Shown here: one piece after another, positions 46,829 to 58,200 of the stretch
Layout of the letters: every line of letters begins with the position of its first letter
How positions within the stretch are numbered: the first letter of the stretch is position 1
Assembly: GCA_963693315.1 (NCBI GenBank)
Contig: OY856186.1
Span: 287,882,930 to 287,946,929, forward strand
Length of the DNA stretch: 64,000 bases
Origin: Diogma glabrata
Lineage: Eukaryota; Arthropoda; Insecta; Diptera; Cylindrotomidae
Direction of reading: 5' to 3'
The notes under the pieces: model-generated
What the model was told of the DNA's origin: nothing
Database searches by the model: none
Seen by the model: the letters and a program-made list of their open reading frames with translations, nothing else
Position numbers and translations under genes: made by a program

Positions 46829-47200
46829 TTATATATTTGAATTAAATGAAAGTTTATCATTTAAAATTACATTTTGTTGGGTTTTAAATCCCTTGGAAAT
46901 TTCAAACTCATCAAGTGATTCTTTTAAAGATCCTTGGCTACATAAATGTAAAGCCTTCTTTTTTTTTTTAAAAGTGGTGTAGCTATTGTTATTAACTATG
47001 TAAATGGTTTGCAAAAATAAACTTTAAATTTTGTTTATTTTTCTTCTTAGGCAGGTATTCCTTAAATCAGTCTGTAAAACATTTGCCGGTTTTCCCGATG
47101 TAAAATTTTTCACAAAAATCACATTCAATTTTGTAAATTATTGAGCATGATTCTAATTGGATATTTAATTTTGGTTTCAATTCTTTATACAAAATATCTT
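46829..47200 (-). pseudogene. GIY-YIG endonuclease fragment of a retroelement
   Basis: On the minus strand 47150-47045 encodes CSIIYKIECDFCEKFYIGKT, the GIY...YIG pair with its Cys-rich linker, followed by a TGA and FKEYLPKKN. Further on, 47014-46829 contains GSLKESLDEFEISKG and LNDKLSF, consistent with the C-terminal end of such proteins. It is related to the fragment at 60720-61370 and more distantly to the Penelope-like element at 14283-16211. Confidence 0.65.
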
Positions 47201-48232
47201 TTAGGATTTCATACTTATATTTTTTTAAATAGTTCCTTATAATATTAGGCTATGATTTGTATATTCCATTTTATGAAATCTTCTTATATATTAATACGCT
47301 AGATCAAAACTTTGTGGAGCCTAAGGCTTTTTTATTCGCAGATGGATTCATTTCAAATTTCACAGCTAACTGATATTAGTGTAACCTATATTCGGATTCG
47401 GATTCACACAAATCGGATCATAAATAAAAAAGTTATTATATACGGAAAACTTTTTATATACATATGCATTATAAGTTTACATACATATAAAAACGAAATT
47501 AAAAATTTATTTTATTTTTTTATATTTTCTTTTTTATATATTAGCGAACAACGAACAACAAAAACGAAACTTTTTATTCTCATTCATTTCAGTCGTCTTT
47601 TGTCTTTGAACAAAGGACGGTTTTCGAGTCGTCGGAATAAAAGAGATTATATGCGTAATATGCGTAATAATGTTGATTTTATGAATGATATTTTATGAAT
47701 GATATTTATGATGATATTTTATGAATGATATTTTCTTTTTTATATATTAGCTTATGCGCGGTTGAATTTTTGAGGCATTTTCACGTAGTTTTGGTAATGG
47801 TTTAAAACTTAAAACTTTTTTTTCTTTTTTTATATTTATTTTCTCTTAGTTAGTTTATACATTTCCTTTGAAGTTTAGAGAATTTAGTTTATGAATTGAT
47901 TTAGGGGTCGATAGACGTAATATTTTTCTTTGTTTTTTTATTATAGGAGGGCTATTATTTTGGAAACGTACATTTTTTTGTTGATTTTTAAATTTTTGAT
48001 TTTTAAAAAATCTGAAATTTTGATATTTTGTTGGTATTGACGAAAGGAAAAAAGTTATTTCTGCTTTTATTTTTTGTGTACTCTGAATCGGAGTTATGCG
48101 CGGTTGAATTTTTGAGGCTTTTTCACGTAGTTTTGGTATTGGTGTCAATGTTTTGTGAATAGGTGCCACAAATTTCATCCGACTTAAGTATATTTTTGCA
48201 AGTAAAAAGAAAAATAACTGAATAATTGAAAC
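47201..48232. other. hAT interior, repeats only
   Basis: TATGCGCGGTTGAATTTTTG, followed by GAGGC and TTTTCACGTAGTTTTGGTA, occurs twice (near 47753 and 48095). A GAATGATATTTTAT microrepeat lies near 47685-47735. The proline/lysine-rich minus-strand ORF at 47855-48178 is not recognisable. Confidence 0.45.
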
Positions 48233-48672
48233 AAGGAGGGCCCGGCGTGCTTCGCTACGCTTATAAATAAAGTTTTTGCGTAGACATTTTGTTGACGTAG
48301 AAGCAATGATTTCAAAAAGTGGTAATGAGAAATGCTAGTATATAATTTTTAATTTTTCTTTTTAAATATATGAATGAAAAATAATCAAAACTCTAGCTGA
48401 TCAGTTCGGATATATGAAAAATTAGCGATCAAATAAGTTTTCAAGTAAGCTTATTTGATCACTAACTTATTTGATCGCTAATTTTTCATATATCCGAACT
48501 GATCAGCTAGAGTTTTGATTATTTTTCATTCATATATTTAAAAAGAAAAATTAAAAATTATATGCTAGCATTTCTCATTACCACTTTTTGAAATCATTGC
48601 TTCTACGTCAACAAAATGTCTACGCAAAAACTTTATTTATAAGCGTAGCGAAGCACGCCGGGCCCTCCTAGT
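48233..48672. repeat. 440-bp near-perfect palindrome with Helitron-like 3' ends at both tips
   Basis: The arms are about 205 bp with very few mismatches and a centre near 48453 (GTTTTCAAGTAAGCTTATTT). The right tip reads GCGTAGCGAAGCACGCCGGG, then CCCTCCTAG, followed by T, matching the Helitron 3' end at 20175-20203 (hairpin plus CTAG). The left tip is the inverted copy with CTAG altered to CTTG. Confidence 0.85.
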
Positions 48673-48880
48673 ATTATTTAATATAAGTTGTTACAAGGAA
48701 ATTTAAATAAATCAATTTTCTTGGCGGTGTATTTAGTCGTTAACACAGTGTACTTATTATGAACTATGTACCTATTATGTATCCTACAAATATATTTAGA
48801 ATTAATGCTTTGCTGATACCTATACTATAATTAAAAATATTTTTTTAGTTTTCGTTTAGCAAATATCCCAAAAAATAAAT

Positions 48881-51700
48881 ATGCCACGAGGAGTTCATAC
48901 TTTTTAAAGAAAAAGTTGGTTCCAGCAGAGAAAGACCAAATCTATAAATATGTTACAAAACCCGATGATATCCAAGGTTCATCAAAAGAAACTGATTATC
49001 ACGTTGATGCAACGAATGTTTCAGAGAATATTGGCTCATCTTCGGAAAGTAACAGCAACAATACAGAATTAATAATGATAACCTATGATGACGAATTAGA
49101 AAGGAATAATGAAAATGACAGTGATAATGCCGCTAATGCTTCTACTATCGAAGACAGTATTTGCATGGGTGAATCACTTCAGGACTTAAGAGATGTATGA
49201 CATTGGAATATACTCGTCTCTGGTAATGTTCGCATTGAAATCATAAAAAAAGAAAGTGAACATTTTCAAAATAGAGAAGGGTCGTTTGTTACTGTATCTA
49301 GACACGGGTTAGACATTAAAGGTGATGTTCGCCATCTTTCTAAAGAATGGTTTTATAAAATGATGAATAATGGTGAAAAAATTCTACGGCCATTGATTGT
49401 TTATTCTCCTGTAAATAATAACTTGCGTCCTGTATTGCTTCTGTTGTCGTGTATTTGCTGTCACCAATAATAATAATACAAAATCAACATTTACTACTGG
49501 ATATCAGAAGCGGTGGAAACTAAATCCCAAAATGGCCGAACATGAAACTTCAAATGAACATCTGGAGAATTTTGAAAAGTGGAAAACTTTGGAAATGAGG
49601 TTAAAAATTCATAAAACGATACGAGACGCAGCCTTGCAATTAATATATAATAAAAAACAGAAGTGGAAACATCTTTTACCAAGATTATTGGATATAACTT
49701 TGTTTTTATCTAAACAAAACCCAGCATTTCGTGGACATGATGAAGAACAAAGTTCTTCAAATAAAGGCAATTTCTTAGAACTAACCAAACTATTGTCAAA
49801 GTATGATGTAGTGTTAAAAGAACACATTTTGAATTTGCAGCATGGTAAATCACCAAAAGTATCATATTTGTCACCAGATATACAAAATGAGTTCATAAAT
49901 GTTTTAGCGATCCACGTAAAGTTTAAGCTTGTCAACGAAATTAAATCGGTTAAATATTTTGGAATTATGTTTGATAGCACACCTGACATTTCACATATTG
50001 ATCAAATGTCAGAAGTGATTCGTTATGTGAAAATTGATGGTAGTAAAGTGGAAATCAAGGAAGTATTCCTTGGATTTTTTCCTTTACGTGGAAAAAATCC
50101 GCTGATTTAAGCGATGAAATTCTTACACTGAAAAAAAAATTGAAGTAATGATAACCTCATCTCGAAAATGGCAGTTTATTATTCATGCAAAGAAAATATA
50201 TTTACAAACAATTTCACCGTGATTGGGACAACTACTCAGTACTCAGTAACATTTTCCTGATAACAAAATGAGGTCCAATATAACAGTAGTTGAATAAAGT
50301 TAATAACTATTTCCATGAAAACAGATTTCTTTGGCCTTATATCATGAATTTTTCATTTTAAAATTTAAATATTTGAGATTAATTGAACTATATTTTATTT
50401 TCACATAAATATTTCATGTGATTGTCTCAACTGCATCGGCTTATCATTGTACGGTTGTTGAATCAATCTCGTATTTCGATTCGCCATATCTGCCCGCACG
50501 GTGAGGTTGAGACAACTGCATTTCGATTGGAAATAGGACATGTTTTTTTCAGTGTAAAATCTTGAAAATGATGGTATAGATGTTATGAATTGTCGTTCCC
50601 AAAGGTTATGATAATGCAGCTGTTATGAGTAGTATACATGGAGAAGTGCAAGCTATTATTAAAGCAAAAAATAACAAAGCAATTTTTGTGGGCTGCAAAG
50701 ATCATTCAATTAATTTATACGGCCAACACTCGTCAGTGGAAGCCATTTTTACATGTTTTTCTGCTTCGACTAGCCGCTGGGAAGTACTTGCTAAACACAA
50801 CAAAGCAACTGTTAAAATACTCTTAACAGCTCATTGGAGTGCTCATTATGCTGCAGTAAAAGTATTGGCCGAAAACTTTGATGGGATTGTGGCTGAAATT
50901 GAGAAGTTAAGTGATCAACAAGAAAATGTAGACACTAGAGGCGCTGCACAGAACCTTATCAATGCAGCATGTGATTTTTCGTTTCTTTGCTATCTTTTGT
51001 TTTGGAATGATATTCTAAGAGAAATAATATCTGTGCTCAGATTGGATTGCAAAGCACGGGCTTGAATATTGATCAATTAGCTACAAAAATAGAGTCAATT
51101 CATAACGAAGTCTCATTGTAGAAGAGGCAATAGATCTTGCTGCGAAAAAATCGAAGGACTATGACATTCCAATGGAAAGCCGAATTCGTCATAAAAACGC
51201 AAAAAACGAACGGGTGGTGAGTTTGCACCTGATGTTGGACTGACACTGAGAGCTCAATTTAAAAAGGACATGTTGGAATGTCTTGACCGATTCAGTGTTG
51301 AACTCCGAACTAGACTGAAGTCAGTTCAAGATTTAGCTTCATTGTTCGAGGTTGTGCAGACAAACACTTAGCTTTTGGCGAACAGTGAAGAGTTAAAATT
51401 TTCGGTATCAAAATTTACTGGTTTTTATGATGCGGTATTGGCAACAGAACTCCTCATAGAGATACAAAGGGTGAGTTTCTAACTGGGTTTCTAACTGGGT
51501 GTACCTAGACTTTTTGAAATTCATCGTAGAATGGGATTTTTTAGAATTTCTTCCGAATCTTACGGTCGCACTAAAGTTATTTATGACTATTTGCGTATTA
51601 GTGGCTTCGTGTGAGAGGAGTTTCAGCAAATTAAAATGAATTAAAAATTACTTGCGGGCAACAATGTCCCAATGTAGCTTATTAATAATAATTCTCATTT
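48881..51700 (+). pseudogene. ZMYM1-like (DUF4371) hAT transposase, heavily broken
   Basis: A hAT transposase of the TTF-type/ZMYM1-like group. The ATG at 48881 begins MPRGVH; an acidic Ser/Asn-rich N-terminus spans 48916-49200. The zinc-finger/TTF region (WFYKMMNNGEKILR, LIVYSPVNN, CICCHQ) spans 49330-49470. The DUF4371-like core is at 49490-50110 (KRWKLNPKMAEHETSNEHLE, QNPAFRGHDE, GIMFDSTPD with a catalytic Asp) and at 50575-51065 (DNAAVMS, CKDHSINLYG). The hATC dimerisation end is near 51510-51660 (EERSFSKLK, NYLRATMSQ). A MITE at 50126-50554, several stops and frameshifts inactivate it. Confidence 0.85.
50126..50554. mobile_element. 429-bp MITE with CACTG ends, TA flanks
   Basis: CACTGAAAAAAAAATTGA starts the element, TGTTTTTTTCAGTG ends it, and TA flanks both sides. 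Internal GATTGNGACAACTNC-type motifs are repeated in both orientations. The first 15 bases match the right end of the 45060-56755 element. Confidence 0.65.
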
Positions 51701-51822
51701 GTATTAATTAAAAACAATTATAAATTACGTTTATCGGCTTTTTATTATTATTGACAGTTTTTATTTTTGGGGTGACACCACAATATCCGCCCCGGGTGCC
51801 ACCCATGCTAGCTACGCCACTG

Positions 51823-52317
51823 CCTACATTTAATCTAAATGATTTAGCTGAATTTGAATTTGCTAATCTTATTTGAGATTTTGATATCCAATAAGAAATT
51901 AAACACTAATTTAACATTTTATTATTAAATATATTTATTTTATTTCAATTCAGTTTTATACAAAATAATATATCTTTAAAATTAAATTTAACATAATATA
52001 ATAAAATAATGTAATAATATCTTGACTTCAAATGATATTATTAATTTTTTTTCACATAAATAACACAAAGTTATGGACATTTTATTGACTATTGTTCATT
52101 TAATGTATATTGTTTAAAATAATTAAGAAGGCCAAGTACTTTAAAAATACTTTTATCATACACTGATACCCAAAAAATATTTTTGAATAAAAGCCATGGC
52201 CCATAGCAAAAATTAGGGTATTCTACGTGGAAAACGTAAAATGTTTTGAAACACAGGTCAACAGATCACAGATCACAGATATGTGTTCATTTTAAAATAT
52301 TTGTTGTCAAAAAAAAT
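51823..52317. other. No gene seen
   Basis: AT-rich part of the 11.7-kb TIR element. Confidence 0.4.
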
Positions 52318-55300
52318 TTAAAATTTGTTAATTTCACTGTATGTTTCACCGACAACCAAAATTATTGGTTGAAACTGTTGTTTTTCAGCTGCTAGTTGCT
52401 TTTGTAATTCCTGTATTTTACTGAAATCTAGGGTGGAGGCTAATAGAAGCACAAAACACTTCAAATTGTCCCTTTTTGCGTAATTTTTTTAGTAATTTAC
52501 TTCTCGGTCATTGTTTTAATCCTTGGGGTAATAATTGCATTAAGCAAAAGGGATATTACGCAATTTTTGGAATCTTAAAAGTAAAATGAGAACTAATATT
52601 GTTACCCTGATTTATGTACTGTATTTTCTTACCGTCATTTAGATCGATGTCTAAAGTTTTTAGGAGTTCAGCACACCATTTGCCTTTTATTATGTTCTCC
52701 TTCTTAATGTATTGTAACATCTTTTAAGCTAATGTGTCCCATTGATCCAGAAGACACATTCCTTTGTCTGGATACAATATAGTCAAATCAATCTAGGTTG
52801 ATCTGAAACATAATATTATTATAATTAAGTAAGTATATAAACAACATCGTAAAAATACTTACAAGTATTTGTCCCAAATTTGCATGTCGATATAACGACC
52901 AATCTAACAGTACATTAATACTATTATCTAGAATGCATTTTCTTCTAAAAGCAAATGATGTTACCCATTTATTTTACTTCATCAATTGGCTGCTCATGAT
53001 GTTTCATCCAATTTCTAATTGAAATCATTATAGTCTCATCATATTCAATTGGTTCCTCTTCTATTATTCTCAAGCGTTTATCAGCCGACTTATGCATCTT
53101 CTCATTAGAAAATGATACTTTTTTTAAGGCGTTCTGCTTATTATAGTATTTGTGATGTATATAGCCCGGTGTTTTTTTACCACCATGTCCTTTTGAATAA
53201 TAAACACCCTAAAAAAACAGCGTAATAAATATACGTAAATATAAATTATAAGCAAATTCCTACTGAATTTTCACCATCAAAATAGCTACATAAGAAAGAT
53301 TTACTTAAATTTGAGATTGATATTAAAATCTTACAGTTAATATTAAACATGAACTTACATTTTCTCTTCGCCATATCCGCAAATTTTCCCTAAATCTCGC
53401 TTTAATCCAGTGATGCCAGATTTTCAAAAACGAATTTCCCGTTGACGCATCCAAAATTCCCGTTTTTTTAAGGAAAAAATCCCTCAGAAATTCCCATCAA
53501 GTTTTTAATAAAAATATACATATAAATTGAATTATTTATTAAAAAAACTTCAAAAACCACCACAATTATAGTAATATTTATCCTTCCGACAACTATAAAT
53601 ATACGTTTATCTCTGTTTTTTACGGCTATATTTGTGTACGTTATTAGTCTTAATATATAGAATGAAACAAACAGCTGTTAATTTTATTCTGTACCGCGAA
53701 TGTGGCGGAACACAATAAAACAATTTATTTGATTGTATTGAATGCTGAAATAAATTTTATTTTATTTTATAAAAATTTGATTGCATGTTATAAAAAATCA
53801 AAAGCAAACATTTTCGACCTGTAGCCCTATTACGGTACATCGTGAAATAGGAATTGGGAAATACATTGTAGCAATTTTTCATAACTAGTATTCCGTGCCG
53901 CGGGAAATAACAAATTCGTATTAGAAAATATTTCGTTATTTCATTTATTGCACTTTTTTCTCACAATTCCCAATTTTATTCACAATTCCCAGAGAAATGC
54001 CGGAATAGACGTACTGATTATATAAAAAACAGTCAATTCAAACTGAGGCGCATGTCCCTCTCTCGAATATTGAAAAAGACAGAGACTACTATGATTAAAT
54101 TGAATAAAATTTCCAAAAGAGTGTTTTTTGGTTCCTCATTAGTATAAAATTTGATGTCTTTCATCAGGTAGGGCTTTCATTAGGCTTTTTATAGACTTTT
54201 CATTTTCAAAATACCAAATAATTAAATAGATATCGAAATTGAATCAAATTTATTTAATTGTTTGGAATTAATTATTCAAAAAATACAATAAAATTCATTG
54301 TTTTTCTTTATTCGTTTTACATGTTTTATCAACAAATTTTAAAATAATTCAATTTAAATTAATAAATGTTACTCTATCGGAGGATTAAACGTTGTATTGG
54401 GTTCGTTTTTAATGAATTTTATTCTCTCGAAAATTTTTAATGCTCGCTTATGCCTCGCTCACATCGTAAAATTTTCCTTGAAAAATAAAATATTGCATTA
54501 AACACTTACACAATATATTATTATTGTTTCGATTTTCCATACAACTTGTGGAATAAGAAAGAACTGCTATAAAAGGGAGCATTAAATCTATTAAAATTGA
54601 GAAGCAAAATTTTTTAAAAGAAGTAAATATGTCTTGATTTCATGATTTTCAAAAAATTTAAAAATTGTAATAGCTCTTTTTCGATACGTAAACAACTGCT
54701 CAGAAATAAAATAGTGATGCCAAACATCCCAATTTTTTTAATATGTTTAAAAAGGATGGATGCATAGAGAGCCAACTTGTAGTTCCAGGCGATTTCATTT
54801 CTCGTTTAGCAGCATCAAAATATTCCTGAAATTCAGATAACGTGGTGGTCCGTTGGGGTTTTCAAAACGTACCCATCTCCCTAAGAAATATTTAAACAGC
54901 AAAAGGCTTTGACAATACTAAAGCCGATAGATGGCATATGCTTTTAGGGCCTTAAGCCTAGTAAAAAATTGGTTGTTGCAACCATTTCAAGATAAGTTTT
55001 AATTTAAAACGATTCTTTTGTATTGAAAAAATTCCAATTACTTCTTTACTTACTTGAGTTTAATTGATCTCAAAAATCCAAAATTAAAACGATTCTATTA
55101 TTAAATGTGAAAAATCCCGCACTTTCCAAGTTTTTTCCCGCTTTCCCGTTTTATATGAAATATCCCGCAAACGGGAAAAAATCCCACGATCTGGCAACAC
55201 TGCTTTAATCCCAATAAGTTTAGACGATGGGAATAGACTTTCAATATCATTGTTATTTAAAAAGTTTAATTCTTCCCTATACCTGCATCTTTTAAAAAAT

Positions 55301-55505
55301 GTTGATTAGTTATTGGCAACAACTACTTTGCTCTTAGGCTTTGTAAAGAATATTTTGAGGGTATTCAAATGGTACCTATACTTCAAGACTTACCTTTTAA
55401 ATATGTTTGAGAACCATCCATACCCCACTGTATTAAAAGATTAGATAGTTCACTATCTACTCCATTGTCTAAAATATTTTCTTCCAGTGGAATTATTTCA
55501 ATCAT
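52318..55505 (-). pseudogene. Spliced gene of unknown function carried by the 11.7-kb TIR element
   Basis: Five coding blocks with splice signals can be read on the minus strand. Exon 1 is 55505-55394 (starts MIEIIPLEENI, then LLIQWGMDG), with a GTAAGT donor. Exon 2 is 55288-53359 but interrupted by a hAT (CRYREELNFLNNNDIESLF; after the hAT ARFRENLRIWRREN), GTAAGT donor. Exon 3 is 53208-52863 (GVYYSKGHGGKKTPGY, then RNWMKHHEQPIDE, then FRRKCILDNS), GTAAGT donor. Exon 4 is 52802-52633 (DKGMCLLDQWDTLA, KGKWCAELLKTLDIDL), GTAAGA donor. Exon 5 is about 52460-52318 (LQKQLAAEKQQFQPIILVVG). Exons 1-2 look like a SAM-type helical domain; the FQPxILVVG end recalls uncharacterised proteins common in animal genomes. 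Function unknown. At least two indels and the insertion break it. Confidence 0.6.
53408..55202. mobile_element. hAT element, 1.8 kb, non-autonomous, perfect 8-bp duplication
   Basis: Ends CAGTGATGCCAGAT (53408) and, as reverse complement, CAGTGTTGCCAGATC (55202). The duplication CTTTAATC is exact at 53400-53407 and 55203-55210. Subterminal TTTCCCG/CGGGAAA motifs repeat at both ends. No transposase. It lies inside exon 2 of the spliced gene. A SINE-tail-like TTACTTGAGTTTAATTGATC sequence occurs near 55050. Confidence 0.9.
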
Positions 55506-56004
55506 GGCTGGAGATGGTTTTCGTTTATAGTAAAGTTTGAATCACTGCTCATTTTAAATTAAAAATTTATAATTTAATCCACATAAACTATTATTTTTAT
55601 TTTAATAATATATTCTCACTTTTAATAATAAAAAAAATATAAATTTTTGCACAAAATAATTTTATATTTATCTCAAAAAATAAACTGTTACGTTCACGAT
55701 CGCGTCTGTTAATATAATAACTGATGTGCTTATGGTTTTAGCAATAGATCAATTAAACACGGTTCGACAAAATTTGACGACAGAAAACAAAATAACCACT
55801 TTTGTTTTCAAATTGAATACATATTTTCAAATAACAAATACAAAGTTTTTGTTTTAAGCGGTTTGTTTTTGTTTAAACGAAACACTTTTAAAACAAACGC
55901 ATCATGTAAAAATGCACATTTTTATCTAAATGAGTTGGTTTTTGATTTAAATGCGATATTGTTAATATATTAAAAGATTAATTTTTTAAACCGAAAATTC
56001 ACAG
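55506..56004. other. Right part of the 11.7-kb TIR element, no gene
   Basis: AT-rich with AAACAAA/TTTGTTTT words; upstream of the spliced gene, so it may have held its promoter. Confidence 0.4.
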
Positions 56005-56603
56005 GGGTGTGTTCGTAAATTCTACATTGTAACAATATTGTTAACAATGACATACAGATAGCGTTCTCAAATCTATATTGAAACAACAACCACGTGCTTT
56101 TCAGCGTTCATAAATTATTTTAACATTGTTACGAGCGTCAGTTTTAATCCTAGTTTGAACCTCCTCTAGAAGTGTCATATTAAGAAATAGTTAAGAAATT
56201 AAACAAAACAATAAACAAATATAAAAAAAAATGACGAATTATCAAATTGTAGAAACTGTTGATGAAAATGGCAACAGGTCTCAATGTATTGTTGATATAA
56301 GCGAAATTGGTAAGCATTTTATCATTTTTTAATATTTAAAAAAATAAATAAATATATAATTTTAAAAAAATTTTTGTTATAAATTTATTTGTATTATTAT
56401 TTTTGGTGTGTTTTATTTAACGATCTTTTTATTTTAAGAGAATATTCATATGTTATGGATGATAGCGCTGATACAAATTTTTTTGACGTTTATAATTATT
56501 GTATTTTTTGACGTTAATAACAATTTGATTGTAAGCAAATAATGATAAATTTACAATGACAGATTTAACATTGTTCTACAATGTAGAGTTTACGAACAAA
56601 CTC
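56005..56603. mobile_element. 0.6-kb TIR element containing an exon-like ORF
   Basis: TIRs GGGGTGTGTTCGTAAATTCT and GGAGTTTGTTCGTAAACTCT (reverse complement of the right end) match over about 35 bp through CTACATTGTA. Target duplication not found. Confidence 0.65.
56231..56309 (+). CDS. Exon-like ORF ending in a splice donor
   Basis: ATG after an A run encodes MTNYQIVETVDENGNRSQCI and six further residues, then meets GTAAGC. It looks like the first coding exon of a gene carried by an internally deleted transposon. I do not recognise the family, and no downstream exon is present. Confidence 0.35.
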
Positions 56604-56755
56604 CAGTTTATTTGTAAGATTAGAAAAAAAAAAGTATTTGAAATAAAAATATTTTAGTTAGTTTTAGAAAATTACATTTTTATATGAAAAAATGTTTTTA
56701 CATTTAAAACAAATGTTGGTTTGTTGATATCAAAATAAGCATTTTTTTTTCAGTG

Positions 56756-57872
56756 TTATTCCCCATGTTTTCTTAGGATTATTTACATTGTCCATGAACT
56801 TATTGGAATAATATAAGCGTTTCTGAGTAACTATGAGATCATTGATTTCATGACGAAGTCGTTTAAATTGTTCTAGGAAATATAGATTTAATGGATATTT
56901 TTTTTTTAGTTTATAAAACAGATCTCTTTCCTTCATTTTATTAAGCAACAGATTAGTAGACCAGGCCTGATGATAATTTTTTTGAATTTTTTTGGTTTTG
57001 CTAGTACTTTGGCTTATTACTTTGCTTAGCTTATTATATAGATCTTCGAATGAGATTAGAGAGAAGTCAATATTGGACAACTGATTTTGTATATTTCGGT
57101 AATCTATTTTTGTTACTGATTTATAAACCGGAATTTTTGTTTTGGTGTTATTGATACTAGTCAATATAATGTATTTATGGTCACTAAGGTGTGTTGTATT
57201 ATAAAGTATATGATAGTGCTTGGTGAATTGTGTAGTGATAATATGGTCTATTAATGTATTGATACGATTTGAAGGACGAGTAAAGAACTCGGGTTTTATT
57301 TTATTAATGAATTGATAGGAATTACATTCTACGACACGTTTATACCGTTCTATAATGTGATCTTTTTACAAAAGTAAATTAAGATTCACATCTCCTATAA
57401 CAGTAGCATGTACATATTTTTCTAGGTAGGAGTTTAAATATTCGAGAAATTCAATTTCATTAGTGTGTGGTGATCTGTAGATACCTATTATATGGAAGTT
57501 AGTAGTTTGGGATTTAATAACTAACACGTCGTTCTCTTTAAACGAATTGCCCTCAATGAAATTGAAATTCAATGATGGTTTAATAAAAATTGATATTCCC
57601 CCACCTGGTCTTCCACTTCGAATATGATGGAAAGCTGTATAATTATGTAAGTTGATAAACTTCAAGTCGTTGTCCTTCAAAAAAGTTTCGACACATATTA
57701 TGATATCTATATCCATATTGAGTGATTGTATTAGCAACTCAAGCTTCTCGACTTTGTTTAGCAGCCTATTAATATTGATATATAGTATAGACATACCGGC
57801 AACATCCTTTGTATTAAAAGACTCCTTAAAGTCTTTAAGATCCAAAAAAAGGTTTATTAAGATTTTTCATCA
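56756..57872 (-). pseudogene. LINE endonuclease half (APE type)
   Basis: Minus strand, read from about 57872 (ATG; a T-tract indel near 57844-57850 separates it from the main frame). APE-like endonuclease motifs: LYININRLLNKVEKLE, IIICVETFL (catalytic Glu), GRPGGGISIF, IGIYRSPH and GDVNLNLL. A TAA at 57366-57368 interrupts, then the same frame continues with RPSNRINTLIDHII and the HLSDHKYI box. The linker ends NPKKTWG at the insertion junction. The nonsense codon and indel mean this half is dead as well. Confidence 0.88.
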
Positions 57873-58200
57873 TTGTATACAATTCAAATGAGTTTACCAA
57901 TTGTTTGGCAGATTTTTCTAGATTTTTATAGTGTGCAAGACTTATTTATCTCCAAAATATTATTAGTAACAAAAATCTAAAAGTAAAAAAGAAAAGAAAT
58001 TTTTTAGAGGTTTAAAAATTAAGTTAAATATTAGAGTAACGTTGGTAAAGAAGTGGAGTTTTTAAGCTGGGTAAAAGTAATCAAGATGGTTTATCAGTGG
58101 TGATCATCGTTTTAGTTAATTTGTTGATGTCGTCGGCCGTTCTAATCAAGATGGTTTGTTTGTCTTCTTTCTTTAATCGCACGTACACATTGCCCTTGTA
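57873..58200 (-). other. LINE 5' remainder
   Basis: Non-coding sequence upstream of the endonuclease start; possibly the end of a lost ORF1 region or spacer. It joins the minisatellite at 58200/58201. Confidence 0.45.

Larger units (their letters stand above)
45471..51822 (+). mobile_element. hAT element with ZMYM-like transposase, 6.35 kb
   Basis: Ends CAGAGGCGTAGCTAG (45471) and, as reverse complement, CAGTGGCGTAGCTAGC (51822). A perfect 8-bp duplication CCTACATT lies at 45463-45470 and 51823-51830. Next to each end is a CCGCCCCGGGTG / GGTGACACC block. It contains a 77-bp tandem array, a GIY-YIG fragment, a Helitron-ended palindrome and the decayed transposase at 48881-51700. Confidence 0.92.
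45060..56755. mobile_element. 11.7-kb TIR element of unknown superfamily with 5-bp TTATT duplication
   Basis: The left end CACTCAAAGAAATTTCTC and the right end (reverse complement CACTGAAAAAAAAATGC) match imperfectly over about 30 bp and both reach an ATATCAACA. TTATT flanks at 45055-45059 and 56756-56760 are perfect, and the LINE reading frame is contiguous across them, which fixes the borders to the base. Its own content outside nested elements is about 3 kb: AT-rich ends and a spliced minus-strand gene (52318-55505) of unknown function. Nested inside are two hATs and a 0.6-kb TIR element. Confidence 0.8.
42927..58200 (-). mobile_element. jockey-like LINE inserted in a minisatellite, itself split by an 11.7-kb element
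   Basis: The minus-strand poly-A tail (T run 42927-42952) and 3' UTR lead to an RT ORF (43337-45059), and the endonuclease part lies at 56756-57872. The two halves are in the same reading frame once the element at 45060-56755 and its 5-bp duplication are discounted. The 5' end at 58200 abuts the same GGATATGGATT minisatellite that flanks the poly-A. Without the insertion the LINE measures about 3.6 kb and lacks ORF1 (5' truncated). Confidence 0.85.

Noticed and set aside
47855..48178. Minus-strand proline/lysine-rich ORF of 107 codons
   Set aside because: Low-complexity composition, overlaps a duplicated non-coding segment and has no recognisable domain.
45060..56755. Maverick/Polinton identity for the 11.7-kb element
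   Set aside because: Size is suggestive, but the duplication is best read as 5 bp, the TIRs are short and begin CACT, and no polymerase, integrase, protease or capsid genes are present.
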